64,000 bases of DNA, taken from the NCBI RefSeq assembly GCF_000226095.1, contig NC_016475.1:3658001-3722000 (forward strand), in the 5' to 3' direction. Each line of letters starts with the position of its first letter. The first letter of the stretch is position 1. The stretch is from Thermothelomyces thermophilus ATCC 42464 (lineage: Eukaryota; Ascomycota; Sordariomycetes; Sordariales; Chaetomiaceae). Shown here piece by piece: positions 48,013-60,245 of the stretch. The notes beneath the pieces are model-generated. The model worked only from the letters and a program-made list of their open reading frames with translations. It made no database searches and was not told the origin of the DNA. The translations under genes were made by a program, and so were the position numbers.

Positions 48013-50067
48013 ATGACTTCCCACGATGTCCGCGACGTGCTAAACCTTCCCTCCGACCAATCTACAGCCCCTCGCCCGTCCAAAAAACAAAGGACTAGTG
48101 CTCCGCGACCAAACCTGAAGGGACTTGCGCGCGAAGTTCAAAATCTTGGCGGCGACAATCCGATCGCAATCGTTCCCGATGTCTCGTTCTTTAAGAAACG
48201 GCGATTTGCCAGCCGTAAGCCGGCTGCTAGATGGGAACTGAGACCCTTTATAAACTCGGCCCGCAACGATGGCGGCGCGCTAGTTCTTCGACACTGGAAA
48301 CGGAAAACGGACCACGGACCGCCGCCGGAGACCGGGCAGGACGGGGAATCGAGGCCGAGTGAGGAGGCGGCAAACGGGGAGAAGAAGGACGACCAGCCAG
48401 AAGACTCGGCGTTTGCCAAGTTCAATGTGCGCGTCTCGGTTCCGCAGTACAACGATGACCAATACCAAGCCAACCTTCAGAGCGATGACTGGACAAAGGA
48501 GGAAACAGACTACCTGCTGGAGCTGGCGAGGGAATATGACTTGCGTTGGCCAATCATCTGGGACCGGTACGAGTTCGCGCCGAAACCACCTGAGGGAGAA
48601 GAGGCCGACGGGACGAGCACGGCCGTGGTGACTGCACCCAAACCGCGAACGATGGAGGACCTTAAGGCACGCTACTACGAGGTCGCCGCGAAGATGATGG
48701 CAGTCCAGAAGCCGGCGCAGTACATGACGAGACCGGAGTTTGAGCTCTACGAGATGATGCTGAATTTCAATCCCGAGCAGGAGCGCAAGCGGAAAGAGTT
48801 TGCGCTCAACACGATGGCTCGCTCTAAGGACGAGGCTCGGGAAGAGGAATCCCTCCTGCTCGAGATCAAGCGCATCCTCGCGCGCACAGAGCGCTTTAAC
48901 GAGGAGCGCCGCGAGCTCTACAACCGCCTCGACTACCCGGCCACCGATTCAGACATTAACTCGTTCAAGTCTTCTGCTGGCCTGCAAGCCCTCCTTCAAA
49001 ACCTCATGTCCACGGACAAGGCGAAAAAGCGCAAGAGCATCCTCGGGCCAAACGGCGAGGGTGCCAGTCCGGGCGGCGCAGCCCCAGGCAGCGCGGCATC
49101 GGAGGGAGGAGCCAGCCACAACCGGCGCGAGAGCATCGCAGCCGCGTCCGCCAACCGCCGCGACTCGGATGCTCGTGCTGGCGGGGCTCGCGGGTCCGCG
49201 GAACCGACCCCGACATCGGGCGCGGCCGCAGCGGGCGCCGGCAACAAAAAGAAGGGCGGGTCATCCGCCGCTGCCGCCCAACCAGAGCGCCGCAAGCTCT
49301 CGGAGCAGGAAGAGAAGATTTACGGAGTGTCGTACCACGACCGACTCGGAAGCGGGCCAACGTTCCGGTATGAGCGCATCAACAAGCTGTACAGCCACAA
49401 GTCGGGCCAGCAGCAGTTGCGCATGACCAACGCCCTTGCCGAGCTCGACGTGCCTCCGCGCCTGATCATGCCCACGGCCGCCGTGACTTCCCAGTTTGAG
49501 GTCCTCTGGGGCGCCGTGGCCGCGCTGGTTGATGCGCGCAAGTTGAGCGATAAGCTGGACGCGGAGATCAAGTTGGAGGAGGCAAAGGCGGCGGAGAGAG
49601 CGAAAGCGAAGGAGGCAGCAAAGATGGATGGGAAAGGTGCGGATGGGAAGGGTGCGGATGGGAAGGGTGCGGATGGGAAGGGTGCGGATGGCGGCGAAAA
49701 GGAAAAAGAAGATGCAAAGGCGGCTGAAGGGCAGCAACAACAACAACAACAACAGCAGCAGCAGCAGCAGCAAAAGCAGGAGCAGCAAAACCAGGAACAG
49801 GAGCAGCAGCAGCAGGAACAGCAGCAGGAACAACAACAGGAACAGCAGCAGGAACAACGACAGGAGAAGCAGCCGCAACAACCCTCTAATGGGGTTGAAG
49901 GCAGTGAGCAAGCAGATGGCATCAAGGAGGAGCCGGGCACTGAAAAAGATGAGGCTGCTGCCGCCGGCGCCGGCGCGAGACCGGGCAGCAGTGGTGGTGC
50001 GCATAAACGGAGCGCGAGTGTGCTGAGCGCCGCAAGCGATAAAAGCGCTAAACGGCAGAAGAAGTAG
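48013..50067 (+). CDS. SWR1/NuA4 subunit Swc4 (Eaf2, DMAP1-like)
   Basis: 684-aa subunit shared by the SWR1 chromatin-remodelling complex (H2A.Z exchange) and the NuA4 acetyltransferase. Intronless. The start MTSHDVRDVLNLPSDQ is the conserved fungal opening; an upstream in-frame Met at 47959 is less likely. N-terminal block (WELRPFINSARNDGGALVLR), SANT/Myb-like domain (about 155-190; WTKEETDYLLELAREYDLRW), a helical block with FELYEMMLNFNPEQERKRKE, and the C-terminal DMAP1-type block (GPTFRYERINKLYSHKSGQQ ... MTNALAELDVPPRL). The last about 150 residues are low complexity: four GADGK-type units, then a long Gln/Glu-rich stretch. Some regions (Ala/Gly/Ser, about 355-420) are also insert-like compared with the core. 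Confidence 0.93.
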   Translation: MTSHDVRDVLNLPSDQSTAPRPSKKQRTSAPRPNLKGLAREVQNLGGDNPIAIVPDVSFFKKRRFASRKPAARWELRPFINSARNDGGALVLRHWKRKTDHGPPPETGQDGESRPSEEAANGEKKDDQPEDSAFAKFNVRVSVPQYNDDQYQANLQSDDWTKEETDYLLELAREYDLRWPIIWDRYEFAPKPPEGEEADGTSTAVVTAPKPRTMEDLKARYYEVAAKMMAVQKPAQYMTRPEFELYEMMLNFNPEQERKRKEFALNTMARSKDEAREEESLLLEIKRILARTERFNEERRELYNRLDYPATDSDINSFKSSAGLQALLQNLMSTDKAKKRKSILGPNGEGASPGGAAPGSAASEGGASHNRRESIAAASANRRDSDARAGGARGSAEPTPTSGAAAAGAGNKKKGGSSAAAAQPERRKLSEQEEKIYGVSYHDRLGSGPTFRYERINKLYSHKSGQQQLRMTNALAELDVPPRLIMPTAAVTSQFEVLWGAVAALVDARKLSDKLDAEIKLEEAKAAERAKAKEAAKMDGKGADGKGADGKGADGKGADGGEKEKEDAKAAEGQQQQQQQQQQQQQQKQEQQNQEQEQQQQEQQQEQQQEQQQEQRQEKQPQQPSNGVEGSEQADGIKEEPGTEKDEAAAAGAGARPGSSGGAHKRSASVLSAASDKSAKRQKK
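49627..49686 (+). repeat. Four 15-bp tandem units in swc4
   Basis: Four near-identical copies of GATGGGAAGGGTGCG (the first differs by one base), coding for DGKGA repeated, then a broken fifth copy. Followed at about 49732-49875 by CAA/CAG-rich sequence coding for Gln-rich protein. Confidence 0.9.
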
Positions 50068-51225
50068 AAGGAAGGGGGGGTGGTGGGGAGGGGGAGGGGT
50101 TTAATGATTTGCAATGTGAAGACAGTTTACTACTGCCTTACGAAGTGAGGTTCAGCATACAAGTCGAAGTCATGCTTCTGCCCCAACTCTCTACTAATAT
50201 CGAATGCCAGCCTAAGAAGCCAGGCATTGCCCGTGGAGGAAGTCCCGCCATCAGTAACCAGCGTAAGGTTTTACAAACACTCGACTCACTCCGCACAGGT
50301 TAACAGATTCTGTGCTCTTTCAGATGCTTTTCATTCACTGTGTTTATTAGTCACTCAAGTGGTTCGTTTAGCTGTACATACCGAATTGTAAAGGCCAGGT
50401 ACTGATTAATAAGTGGAGAGGATGGGTGAGCTATATTGGCGATTAACAGCACCCGGTGCCCGATTTCTAGGGGATCAAGCAAGACGTAAAGGGATCTAAG
50501 TATGACATCATTTAAGCTTTAAGACAAAAAAAAGTACGAGATGATTGTTAAGTCAGTAAATGCACGGTATAAAAGCTAACCCGAGCGGAACAGCTTTAAC
50601 CAGCACGTCATGCTGTATCAACTCTTAAAACTACAACGCTAAATTACTTCCAAGATAAACTCCGGGCGTAGGCTTTTTGTTACAGTATTTGACTGTCTGT
50701 GGGTCGAATCTGACCAACCCACCAACAGGGATGACGAGCCAGGGTCAACATGTATTTAGACAGCTTCTCTGAGTGCCTCTGGCACTTGGAACAATTAACA
50801 CTTTTATCACCTACTTCTGCAGATCGTAACAGTTGGTCTAGGAGTGCCGCCCACGGCGCGAACACCGCTGTGGTGTCGTACCTTTGCAGCCTTTCTGAGC
50901 TGTACTGATTGCAGCCACCGAGCTGTAGCACTTTGAGCCGGTCTGCTGCCTATTTATTATGCGAGGCAAGAAGCATTCCGTGCTTCATACAGCCTGTAGC
51001 ATGCGGGTAGGACACTAGAACAGCAGCAACGGCCTTGTTCAAGTTGATGGAGAGCAGGATCACTTAACGTGCCAAGGGCCCTCTCCAGCTCAGTACATAC
51101 ATAGGTACCTTGTTACCCTACAGTTTCAGGTCCAGTTCCAGCCATCCCCTACGCGCCACCTCTTCTTGTTAGCAACCTCGAATAACTACCTGCTTGATAA
51201 CATCCACTGTGACACTCCGTCAAAG
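50068..51225. other. AT-richer intergenic region, possible decayed repeat
   Basis: 1.16 kb. From about 50300 to 50690 the base composition is clearly AT-richer, with many TA steps, than the genes on either side, a look that repeat-induced point mutation can give. A minus-strand frame at 50680-50931 (83 codons, with NCSKCQRHS) is not recognised. No gene supported. Confidence 0.45.
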
Positions 51226-52035
51226 ATGGCGATTCAAATCCTCTCAGACTTACATCTAGAGGCGCCCAAAGCATACGATGTGTTTGAAATAGAGCCCAAG
51301 GCGCCGCACCTGGCTTTGCTCGGCGACATTGGCAATGTTGTGGCTCACAAGGACGACTTTCTCGGGTTTCTGACCCGACAGCTGCAGCGGTTCCGAACCG
51401 TGATGCTCGTGCCCGGGAATCATGAAGCATACCATTCCAGCTGGCCCGAAACCCTCAGCGTTCTTCATGCCTTTGAAAACGATTCGAGAGCGCGCAACGA
51501 CTCTTCGCTGGGCGAGTTTGTCCTGCTCGACCGCCGCGTCCTGCGGCTACCAGACTCTGACATCGTGGTCTTGGGATGCAGCCTCTTCTCCTACGTCCCG
51601 CCAGAGAGTCGCATGGCTGTTAGTATGGGCATGAACGACTTTTTTCTAACCGACGGATGGGACGTGGACGCGCACAACGAGACGCACAGGCGGGATCTCT
51701 CGTGGCTAAACGCTCAGGTCGCCGACCTCGAGCGTTCCGGCGTCAACAAGATCATCATGTTGTCGCACTGGAGCCCAACCATGGATGCGCGAGCAATCGA
51801 CCCGAAGCACGCCGGCAGCCGCGTCACGAGTGCCTTTTCGACCGACCTGTCTAGGGAGAAATGCTTCAGGAGTGCCGGCGTCAGACTTTGGGCGTTTGGA
51901 CATACGCATTACAATTGCGACTTTGTTGCTGACCGGGAGGATGGTGCCGGCCCATTGAGATTGGTGTCGAACCAGAGGGGATACTACTTTGCTCAGAGCA
52001 AGGGTTTCGACAGTGGAAAGACGATCGAGGTATGA
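51226..52035 (+). CDS. Calcineurin-like metallophosphoesterase
   Basis: 269-aa predicted soluble dimetal phosphoesterase; the substrate is unknown. Intronless. Metal-binding motifs appear in the usual order: ILSDLHLE (D-x-H) at the start, LLGDIGN (G-D), VPGNHEAYH (G-N-H-E), LSHWSPTMD (H) about two-thirds along and AFGHTHYNCDF (G-H-x-H) near the end. No signal peptide or membrane span. Start: the Met directly before the IQILSDLHLE beta strand; an upstream in-frame Met at 51166 would add 20 non-conserved residues. This small-phosphoesterase type is widespread in filamentous fungi. It is isolated, with 1.2 kb of empty DNA on the left and 8 kb on the right. Confidence 0.88.
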   Translation: MAIQILSDLHLEAPKAYDVFEIEPKAPHLALLGDIGNVVAHKDDFLGFLTRQLQRFRTVMLVPGNHEAYHSSWPETLSVLHAFENDSRARNDSSLGEFVLLDRRVLRLPDSDIVVLGCSLFSYVPPESRMAVSMGMNDFFLTDGWDVDAHNETHRRDLSWLNAQVADLERSGVNKIIMLSHWSPTMDARAIDPKHAGSRVTSAFSTDLSREKCFRSAGVRLWAFGHTHYNCDFVADREDGAGPLRLVSNQRGYYFAQSKGFDSGKTIEV

Positions 52036-55000
52036 TGAAAGAAAAGAGAAGAACGATAAGCTGTTCAGGATGCGCCTGCTTGCTTGTTGCCAAAGAGAAC
52101 GAGGGAGCTTTCGAGCTCGAAGGCAGCAGCTCTAATAGCAGAATCTATTCGCTTAATTATACTATTAGTGTATTCCGATATAATGTTGCTAGTACTGTAC
52201 CTGGGTAAGTGATTGCATCGAACAACTGAGACATTACAGGGGGCAAGGCACGCAGAACCAGACAAGGGACGAGATTATTGCAGCGCGTGAGCGCTTGCGC
52301 CGTGCTTTGTAAACAATCATCCGGATTGGCGAACTTCATTGGCTTGTACACAGTTAGTTCTCGGGATTATTTCCTTTTCTTTTCATATCGTTTCTTTGTT
52401 TCTGTCTTTATGGGCTGCGATTTGCGGCGATGATGGACGGCACTCGGCGGAGACCGAGGAGGCAATGGCCTCAAAACGACATAAGGCGCCTGAGCTGCCT
52501 TGAGAGCTCGCGCGAGAGACGCGGCGAACGTATGAGAAAGTTTTGGTATGCTAGGCGCTCGATTAACGTTGTTCGGTACAAGGCAGGCCAGCTAGGTATC
52601 TGTGAGGGCTTGAGCCCGCTCGTCTAGTAATAGGCATCCGACTGACTTACAAAGGCGGTTTAGAGCCAGAATTCAACGAATATCAGAGCACATGTTTATG
52701 AGATTGCCATCCACTTCTTGCCCGGCTCACAGCGAGCACCGCCCGAGTTGGCCGATGTGTCTCGCAATGAGTCAATCTTCCCATCCGGTGTGGTTTGACT
52801 TATCCGGACTCCCCTCCCTTATGAGCCGTTCTGACCAACCTGTTTGCCAATGGGCGACTAGGCGGCGACATGGCTAACAACACCACAACGGCAGGACTCA
52901 ACATTGCTATCTCCAGGTCGCAACTGAACCCACATGACTCACTCACTCGCCCGCCCAGCCACCTTGGAAGCGCAGTAAGCGATAGAGGAAGGGTAGTCAA
53001 CCTCTAAACCGTTGCACGCATGGAGGCAGCCCATACCGGCGACTGGCCGACCATGATTAGTTCCATATCGGTATCACCTACCTACTGGTTGAGGCGCCGA
53101 GGCGCGTTTGGTACGTCAACTGATAGCCCGAAAGACCGATGCGTCATTCTATAACCAAGGTAAGGTTGCTCTACCCTAGATAGGCACCGATATGCCATTC
53201 AAATCCCAGCTTGGCCTCGGTGACGCGCCGAATACTTTGCAGTTTTTGGGCGGCTGGCTGGTGATGGGTTGATCTATAGAGGAGACTGCGCGGCTAAGCT
53301 ATGTTCCTCCTCTGTGCGCTTCGGATTGATCAGTAGCCGTTTTGGATAAAATTAGAAGGGATCATGCGGCAATCAAGATGACTTCTGGGATTGTTGCCCG
53401 GCTGAACCATTAGGCACGTGGTGTTTCGCAGGTCAATGACACGCATGATACCATGTCCTCGGAAACGATTCGCAAGAGCAGACGGGGAATTTATTTCACC
53501 AACGGACAGAAAAGTTATAAAAAGAACACGGGAAAGCTTCCTCGCCAATAGACGGCTGGCGTTTCGTGTTTCTTTGTGAGACGTGGGCGGCTCCATGCGG
53601 TCCGGGCGCGTTCGAAGAGGGAGGCCGAGGGAAGCCAGGTCGTCGAGAGTGGACCCAAACCATATGCAGGTACCGCGCGCAGATCCGGCCACGCGAAGGA
53701 GACAGAAGTACCGGTACCTGGACCTTTTAATCGCGGTACCGGGTCCCCGTGCGGCAGATCTAGATCTGCTCATGCCGGTGATAGGAGGGTGATACGGCCC
53801 TTTGCCGCAGGAGTCCAGGGTCGTCGATGCGTGACGGCGGCAAGGGTGTGAGGGACACCCGGGTTGCTGGTTCATGCCAGGGACGGATGTAAAGCGGCCC
53901 GCCTTGAGAGGGTATGACGTGACGGCGTGCTAACAACCGGGGAAAAAAATAGGCTGGAAGGGGGGGGGGGCGAGACTCGCTGCTCGCCGGCATGCAGGCG
54001 CCACCGCGTGTTGCCGCCTGCGGATGCCGTAGCCGCTGACCTGTAGCGTAGTGGATAGTAGCATTTGTATGTACCTTCTCTCGTACTCCAGTCAGATAGT
54101 GAATTTTAGATCCGCACCCGCCTTGCGTGCACTTGGCGAAATGGTGCTGCATGACTTTCATGCCTGGGAAAAGGGGATAGGGGGGTGTAGAAGGTCGCTC
54201 ATGGATCCCCTAAGACCATCGACTCTCTTCCTCTCGAAGGAGGCCATGAATGATGTCACCGTAGGGCTGGCTGGCTAACCGGCGGTGAATTGCGGTGTTT
54301 CCAAACAATGTTTCTTCCTGAGGTCGAATATCGTGGGCAAAATGGTCATCCAATGTCATGATGGTGGTTGAGAAGGCCGAAACGGTGTTGAGGAACGAGC
54401 CAATAGAATGGGCCAAAATGGGGCCTCGAAGCGCTGCTGGGGGTTTGTAAGCGCCGGCCTGGCGCCTAACAGCGCGGGACCTCGATACGGTGAGCGCCCA
54501 GCGGCGACCTAGCGCCTACTTTGTAAGTGTGCACTCGTGCGATTGTGCATCCAATGCCGGCGGCGAAGACCACAGGCTCGCGGACTATCCGGTCGGCAGC
54601 ATGGTATCGCCATCTCTCCAGACCGAGATGGCGGTCCAATTTTCTGGTTGTGAGCGGCCGTCGCTGCCAAGTGGCAAATCTTTTTTTGGCATCAAGAGAA
54701 CCTCATCCACAGATCACTCACGCCAACCCCGTTCAGACTGTTTGACACGGGGAAAGAAGATAAAAATAAACGCGCTTTTGAACCGAAACTGGACGGTGAA
54801 GTGCATAAACATCTGCCTGGTGTCGATTGCAGGTATGTCGAATTGTAAGAATTCATGTCTAGCGTGCATTTCGTCCGTCCTGCAAATGTCACCATTTCCG
54901 AAAGTGTTGGATTGCTCTCCGTCCCAGCAGCTCCATGTTGGGTCAACGGGGGTTTCAATTGTGGCGGCGACCTGTTTTGCAATCGTGATGGGCTTTGTCT

Positions 55001-58000
55001 TTGCATTGACCGCGTTCCCGGCTCCCGGTTGATTCAACCAGACAAGGCATGACACTCGTTTACTCGGCTGACGGTAAGTGGAAATGATTCTTGAATTGCT
55101 GGCGAGAGTGTACTAGTATACGAGTGTATCTGATGAGGCCCAAGCAAGAACTGGCTGTTGAAATTTCCGTTCGCATCAAAGCTGGATGTTGCCTACCCCT
55201 GCAGTAAGCTGTTCCTGCAAGACGGCGCGGGTCGCTAGCAAAGAATAGAATGCTTTCCCGGCCGTTTCCGTCTTCCTATTGTTAGCATAGACCCTGTCAT
55301 GGGCGGAACTAATCCGTACACTGTACTGTACAAAGGTGCTTCCATGATTGCGGTAACCTCGGCTAGTGTGTGTTTCTATGGGGCTTCGCCGTCTTAGGGG
55401 CCTGGTCACCGACCTTCAATGCACACCGCTGCCCGTTGGCAATCCCGTAGTGCTCAACGACTGGTCCTTCGGCTACATTTCACATACATTGCTCGTTCCG
55501 GGCGATGATACGATGCCCTGAGCCGCTAAGGCGAATGTTGAAACCTCTTCCAAGTCGCTTGACTCTTCTGGCGGGTGTCGTGTCGTCAATGCTGGGACGA
55601 TGGGTGTGCGCTGCAAGCCCGACCCGACCGCGCTTGCTAACCTGGGCAGGTGGAGGGTTCCCCACCAATCGAATGAATTCCGTCTCGCGCGAAACGAAAA
55701 AGCACGTTGCGGCAAGGGCATCCAAGCGCAGGCACGAATCGCGATAGCCGCCTCCGTCCGGCATGCTCAAGTACACTCGCGGTTGAGTCCAGAATCGCAC
55801 ACAATTCATCTCGGCGGATATGACTGGCGACAGAGGCTTCATCTGGCTTCTCCATCAAGAATGCTCTTCACGCAGAGCAGAGACTTGTCCTCCCGTCCTC
55901 TTGCTTCCAGGGCCGCGCCGCGGCTGCACCATACTAGTAATTGCTCGCACTATCGTCGCCGTTCGTACCCCCTCATAGGTCGCCATGCCGTTTCCGCTGG
56001 CCAATCGGGCTTCCAGGCCCACACAACTCGCCTGTCCAATCAGACCGCGTGTTCTGGAAATGGAGACCACTGGCAACAGGTTTAGCGGGTCAGCCGTGCA
56101 TGCGTCCGTTCCATAGTGTAGTGTAAGACGTTGTGGGAGTACATTCGTTTGTGGCCAAGGTTTTCACACAGTCGCGACCGCGAAGAACCGACAGAAGGTC
56201 ACCAAGTTCTGCCACATGCCAACAGCGAATACCTCACAAGGCAACATGCATCGAGGGTTTGCAAAGATTGGTATCGATTCTGTTTCTAAATTTAACTCGC
56301 TTGAAATCATTTGCTTTCGAACACTTGCGGTTGCGCTTCATTCGGGTCATGACAGACTCGGGAGTCGGGTTGGCTGAGTGTGGGGATTGATTACACCCAG
56401 TGCTAAGACGCAAGTACGAGGCGCGGGAGAGCGCAGGCAGAAACACGCCGGTATTTTGCCCGTCACGCGGGTGTGACATTTTTGTTGCTAACCCATGTTC
56501 GCTGGCCACACGAACAATGTCGGTACTTGGCCGAATCCGGACATGCGACGGCAGTGCTGGCAGCTGGTCGGTATGCAGTTTCGGCAGCCCGTTTGTGATG
56601 ACCAAGAGGCAACTTCTCGATATGACCACTTGAGAATCGACCCACTTCCCGAGGTTGTTGGCTTGCTTCTCGTCTTAGTGTAGGGGATTGGGCTTCCGCG
56701 CCTCCTCTTAAGTTAGTTGACCACGAGTGAAAGCAGCGAGTTGTGTGTAGCCATTGGCCATTGTCTAAATCCCAGAACTCGCATCCCCCCACCCCCCCCC
56801 TTTTAATCACTCCACAGGCCGGCATATCTTCTTCTGCTTTCTGGGGTTCATCAGTCTCCCTACCCAACCTCTGTATTTTGTTACACTCTCTGGCGGGGTG
56901 CGTGCGCGCCGAAGACAATGGCGATGTGGTACTACAACAACCGTTGGGGCGCCATGGATGCTTTCGTAGCGCGCGTGTCGCCCTGTCGCTTCGAGTTCTG
57001 CAAGGGACCCTATGTCGCTTCCTAGGACATGCCTCCAATCCCAGTCATTGCGGAGTCAAAGGGCGTGCTTAGCATCCAGATGGGGACAGAACGGTGTACG
57101 CCAGGTCCGGACATTACTCCGAAATCCATCTGTTATCCACACCTGTCGTTACCGTTTCATCATACCCGACACCCACTTTGTGCAACAAGGGGAAGATCCG
57201 CTAGGGGCCTTGCAACCAGCGGTCATACTGCAACAGATTTTTGATGGGAGTTAGGTCGGCTTGGGATAGGACTACAACTCTACAAGTGCTTCCGCCAGAA
57301 TAAACATGTTTGTTCCACAACGCGCAGTAAGCCTGGTGTTTTCTCTCCAAGGATTGTGCTCGCCAGCTTTGTCGCGCTCATGGTTGGCAACGCGACTGTG
57401 TGGCTTCAGGGTTAGGTAGCTCTGTTGCGCAAAAATACTTACCTTGGTATAGTTCACCCCACTTTATGAGGTAACTGCACCGCCTGAGCATATTCCGCGT
57501 CCTTGATGTGTAATCCGTACATACCTGTACACTAGTTAGAGCCTGGACCAGCACGAAGCCGCGGCTGTCTACAGAGTGCTGCGTAAGTACGTACTGTGTA
57601 AGGTATGGACAGTCCAGTCCATGCTCGGCTCGGCAGTGCTCGTCGCAGCGCTACGCAGTAGTGGCGTACTCCGTGCGTATCATCTTTCATTTGACAGTGT
57701 CCCTTTCAACCCCAGACTGGCCCGTGCAAGGTTCAATCCCTGCGCAACTGTGCCGACGGAGCTAGGCTTGTGCATGCAAGTGCCTCTCACTCGCCCGCTC
57801 GTTTGAGGGCGGAAGTCACAGAACCTTCCGCACCCGGGCTCTTCCCAAAACGGAGCACTTGGTATCCCACACCATGAGTGCACCCCATGGCAGTTACCAC
57901 CCCACCCTGGCGCATAGTGTAACCAACGGAAAGGCAGGGTCGGGGATTGAGGGCCGGTACTTAGGTACTGTACCCCTCTACAATGTACTGGTACAATGCC

Positions 58001-60245
58001 CAAGTTCCCGTTATCTCTCTTGGTTCTCTGCGGCGTGCCGCTGGGCTGCTCACTGAGGCATCGAGTTGTACGTCCGTATGTAATTCGCAATCCGTACACA
58101 TGATGTGATTGACAGGGCTCTGTCGTTAACGTTACTCCTCGTCTCCGTGGCAAACGCCAGATTGGATGGGCAGCGGCAGTGTAATAACTTCCATTGCTCG
58201 TTCTCACTCTCTCGTGCACCAGGTAGTTAGGCCGCTTCTTGGAGGTACCCTGTTCCTCCTAATTTTGAGACAACGTACTGCGTAAGCTCTGCTAGCCTAA
58301 GGTCGGGGAGACTTCCTCTTTCTCGCACCGTCCAACTCCTGTGTTGCCCGCCATAACGAACCCCGGGGGTCTCCGTATGCAATTCAGGCACACCTCGCGG
58401 CAACTTTGAACTCTGGCCCACATGGTCACTGACCGGGAACCCCTGCCGGCCAGATCTCGCCGCTTCCCATCCAGCCTTCTGCCACCCGCGGGCGTCTGTG
58501 CGCTGCGACTCTCGACGGGCGGGACATTTTTCTGGCGCTTGTTTGGCTTACGAGCCACTCGATGGGCGCCGTGTCCCTGATTACCTCTTTCTTCTCTCTT
58601 CAACCCCCCTCCACTCCGCACTGCATCCTGCGAGACAGGCCACGAGGAGAGTCTGTCAAGGAAAGAAAAGAAAAGAGGAATATACCTGTCCGCTTAGTGC
58701 GCCGAGTTAGCGACCGCCTCTGGAGGATTCCTTGATCACTTGGTGGTGGCACCGAGAAACCCGCTATCCGTCCGGCCTCCCGCCCCGTTTCCGACAGGCG
58801 CAGCATACCGTTAATCGCGCGTTAAAGAGAGCCAAGCGCCAGCATACTCGGCTACCGCGAAAAAGAAAGCTGGGAGGTTTCTCGATTCAATTTTTCGACA
58901 ACGACGGTCGCAGCATCGACCTCGTTTTACAGAATCCCCTACGCACTTGTTTTTCGAGGTCGCTCGGACTTTCTCACTCTTTTCCGCCCCCGTTCGCTTG
59001 GCGCATTGGTAGCAGGCTGCCCGCCGAGGAGAACGACGGACAAAAAAAGGCGAATGCCCACATTTGGGATTTGCGCACTGATCATCGTGCCTCCTCGCCT
59101 ACCAGCGACGACGACAAGGTCCATGTCCCTCTGACGTGTCACAACAGTCACGATCGAAACGCCGCGTTTTTGATCGGGCCATCGCAAAGCAATCTTCCCC
59201 CCCCCCCCCCCCCTCTCCTTCGTTACGGGATAGCAGGCAACAGCAACAATAGCAGCAACAGCGCACCTTTAGCGGCGGGGAGGTCATCGTGGCGGTTTTC
59301 TTGAGGCCTTTGCGGCGGCTGCGGTTGTTTCCTGGCCGCTACCCGAACCCGGCACCCGGTCGTTTGCACACCCGGGCCGCAGATTTGCGGTCGCTTTTGT
59401 CACTGCATCCTGGATCCGCCTCCACAACGCGACCGACACAAGCCTCCACCTTTCGTTTTGCTTTATTCCGCTCACGTTGGGGGTTTAGCAGACCCCAGTC
59501 CGCCGACCAACACAAAAACGCACTTTTCCGCGCCAGGACCGGAGTTGAATCCGCCTACGCTACGGAGTAAAACGGACCCCAAAACAAGCCCACGCCAGCA
59601 CCCCGGGCGAGTCCAGGGCTGGAAGTTACGGACGCACGAGCGCCGACCTGTCTCCACTTTCCTTCAGCAGTGCATCACAGCGCCAGCGCCTTCCTGCTGC
59701 AGCACAGCTCCTTCTGCTGCAGCCTGACCACGCACGTTCTTCCCAGCGTTCCAGCACAAACGCGGACCAAGAATCGGGACCTGTAATTCATTGGGCAACG
59801 GGTTTCTGCGATTCCACCATTTCCAAGCCCTAACCCAGCGCTCACGAGGAACACTCTCGGGTTGCGACCAGGAAAGAGCATACCCTGCTCGCTTTGGACT
59901 GGCTCCCGGATCCCGGAAGCCGACTCGCTTAGATCCGCCTTATTCAGACTCTCTCATTTATCTGCCGCACCCGGCGCTCCTCTGCTGAGGGCGCTTTCAT
60001 TGCGCGACTCTACTGACACCAACCCAGCCTGTCGCTGGCATCCGCGCCAATCCGCAACGACTGTCTCGCACCTGCAGACTGGTCGCTCGGTTTCCTAGTT
60101 TGCGGCAGCCTGGATTCCGTCCCCGGATCTCCAAGCTCTTAGACCCTCGTGCAGCTTCACCCTCTGCTCGCTACATCATTAAGACGCATTCGAAGCACGA
60201 CAAGAAACATTTAAAGACGCCCTGCAGAGGCGGCTGTGCGTGGAG
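52036..60245. other. 8.2-kb gene-poor region
   Basis: Longest stretch without a supported gene. All open frames are under about 190 codons, overlap on both strands, and show no domain. Features seen: palindrome-rich sequence at 53690-53775 (TACCGGTACC, CAGATCTAGATCTG), duplicated GCGCC-rich words at 54450-54515, motif copies at 57668 and 59562, GTAC-rich words around 57500-58100, and a C17 run at 59197-59213. The last 1.5 kb is pyrimidine-rich and is probably the promoter and leader of the gene starting at 60246. The rest could be regulatory DNA, non-coding RNA or decayed repeats. Confidence 0.55.
53690..53775. repeat. Cluster of short palindromes
   Basis: Contains TACCGGTACC and CGGTACCGGG (related inverted words about 30 bp apart), GGACC/GGTCC arms, and CAGATCTAGATCTG, a perfect 14-bp palindrome. 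It could be a regulatory site cluster or a remnant of an inverted-repeat element. Confidence 0.4.

Noticed and set aside
49261-50114. Cys/Leu-rich minus-strand frames
   Set aside because: Reverse complement of the Gln-rich swc4 tail; low-complexity artefacts.
57725-57745. tRNA B-box-like word GGTTCAATCC
   Set aside because: The T-stem has a mismatch and no matching acceptor or D-arm exists at the right distance.
52036-60245. Hidden multi-exon gene in the large gap
   Set aside because: I tried to chain the longer frames on each strand, but found no consistent phase-matched junctions or recognisable domains.
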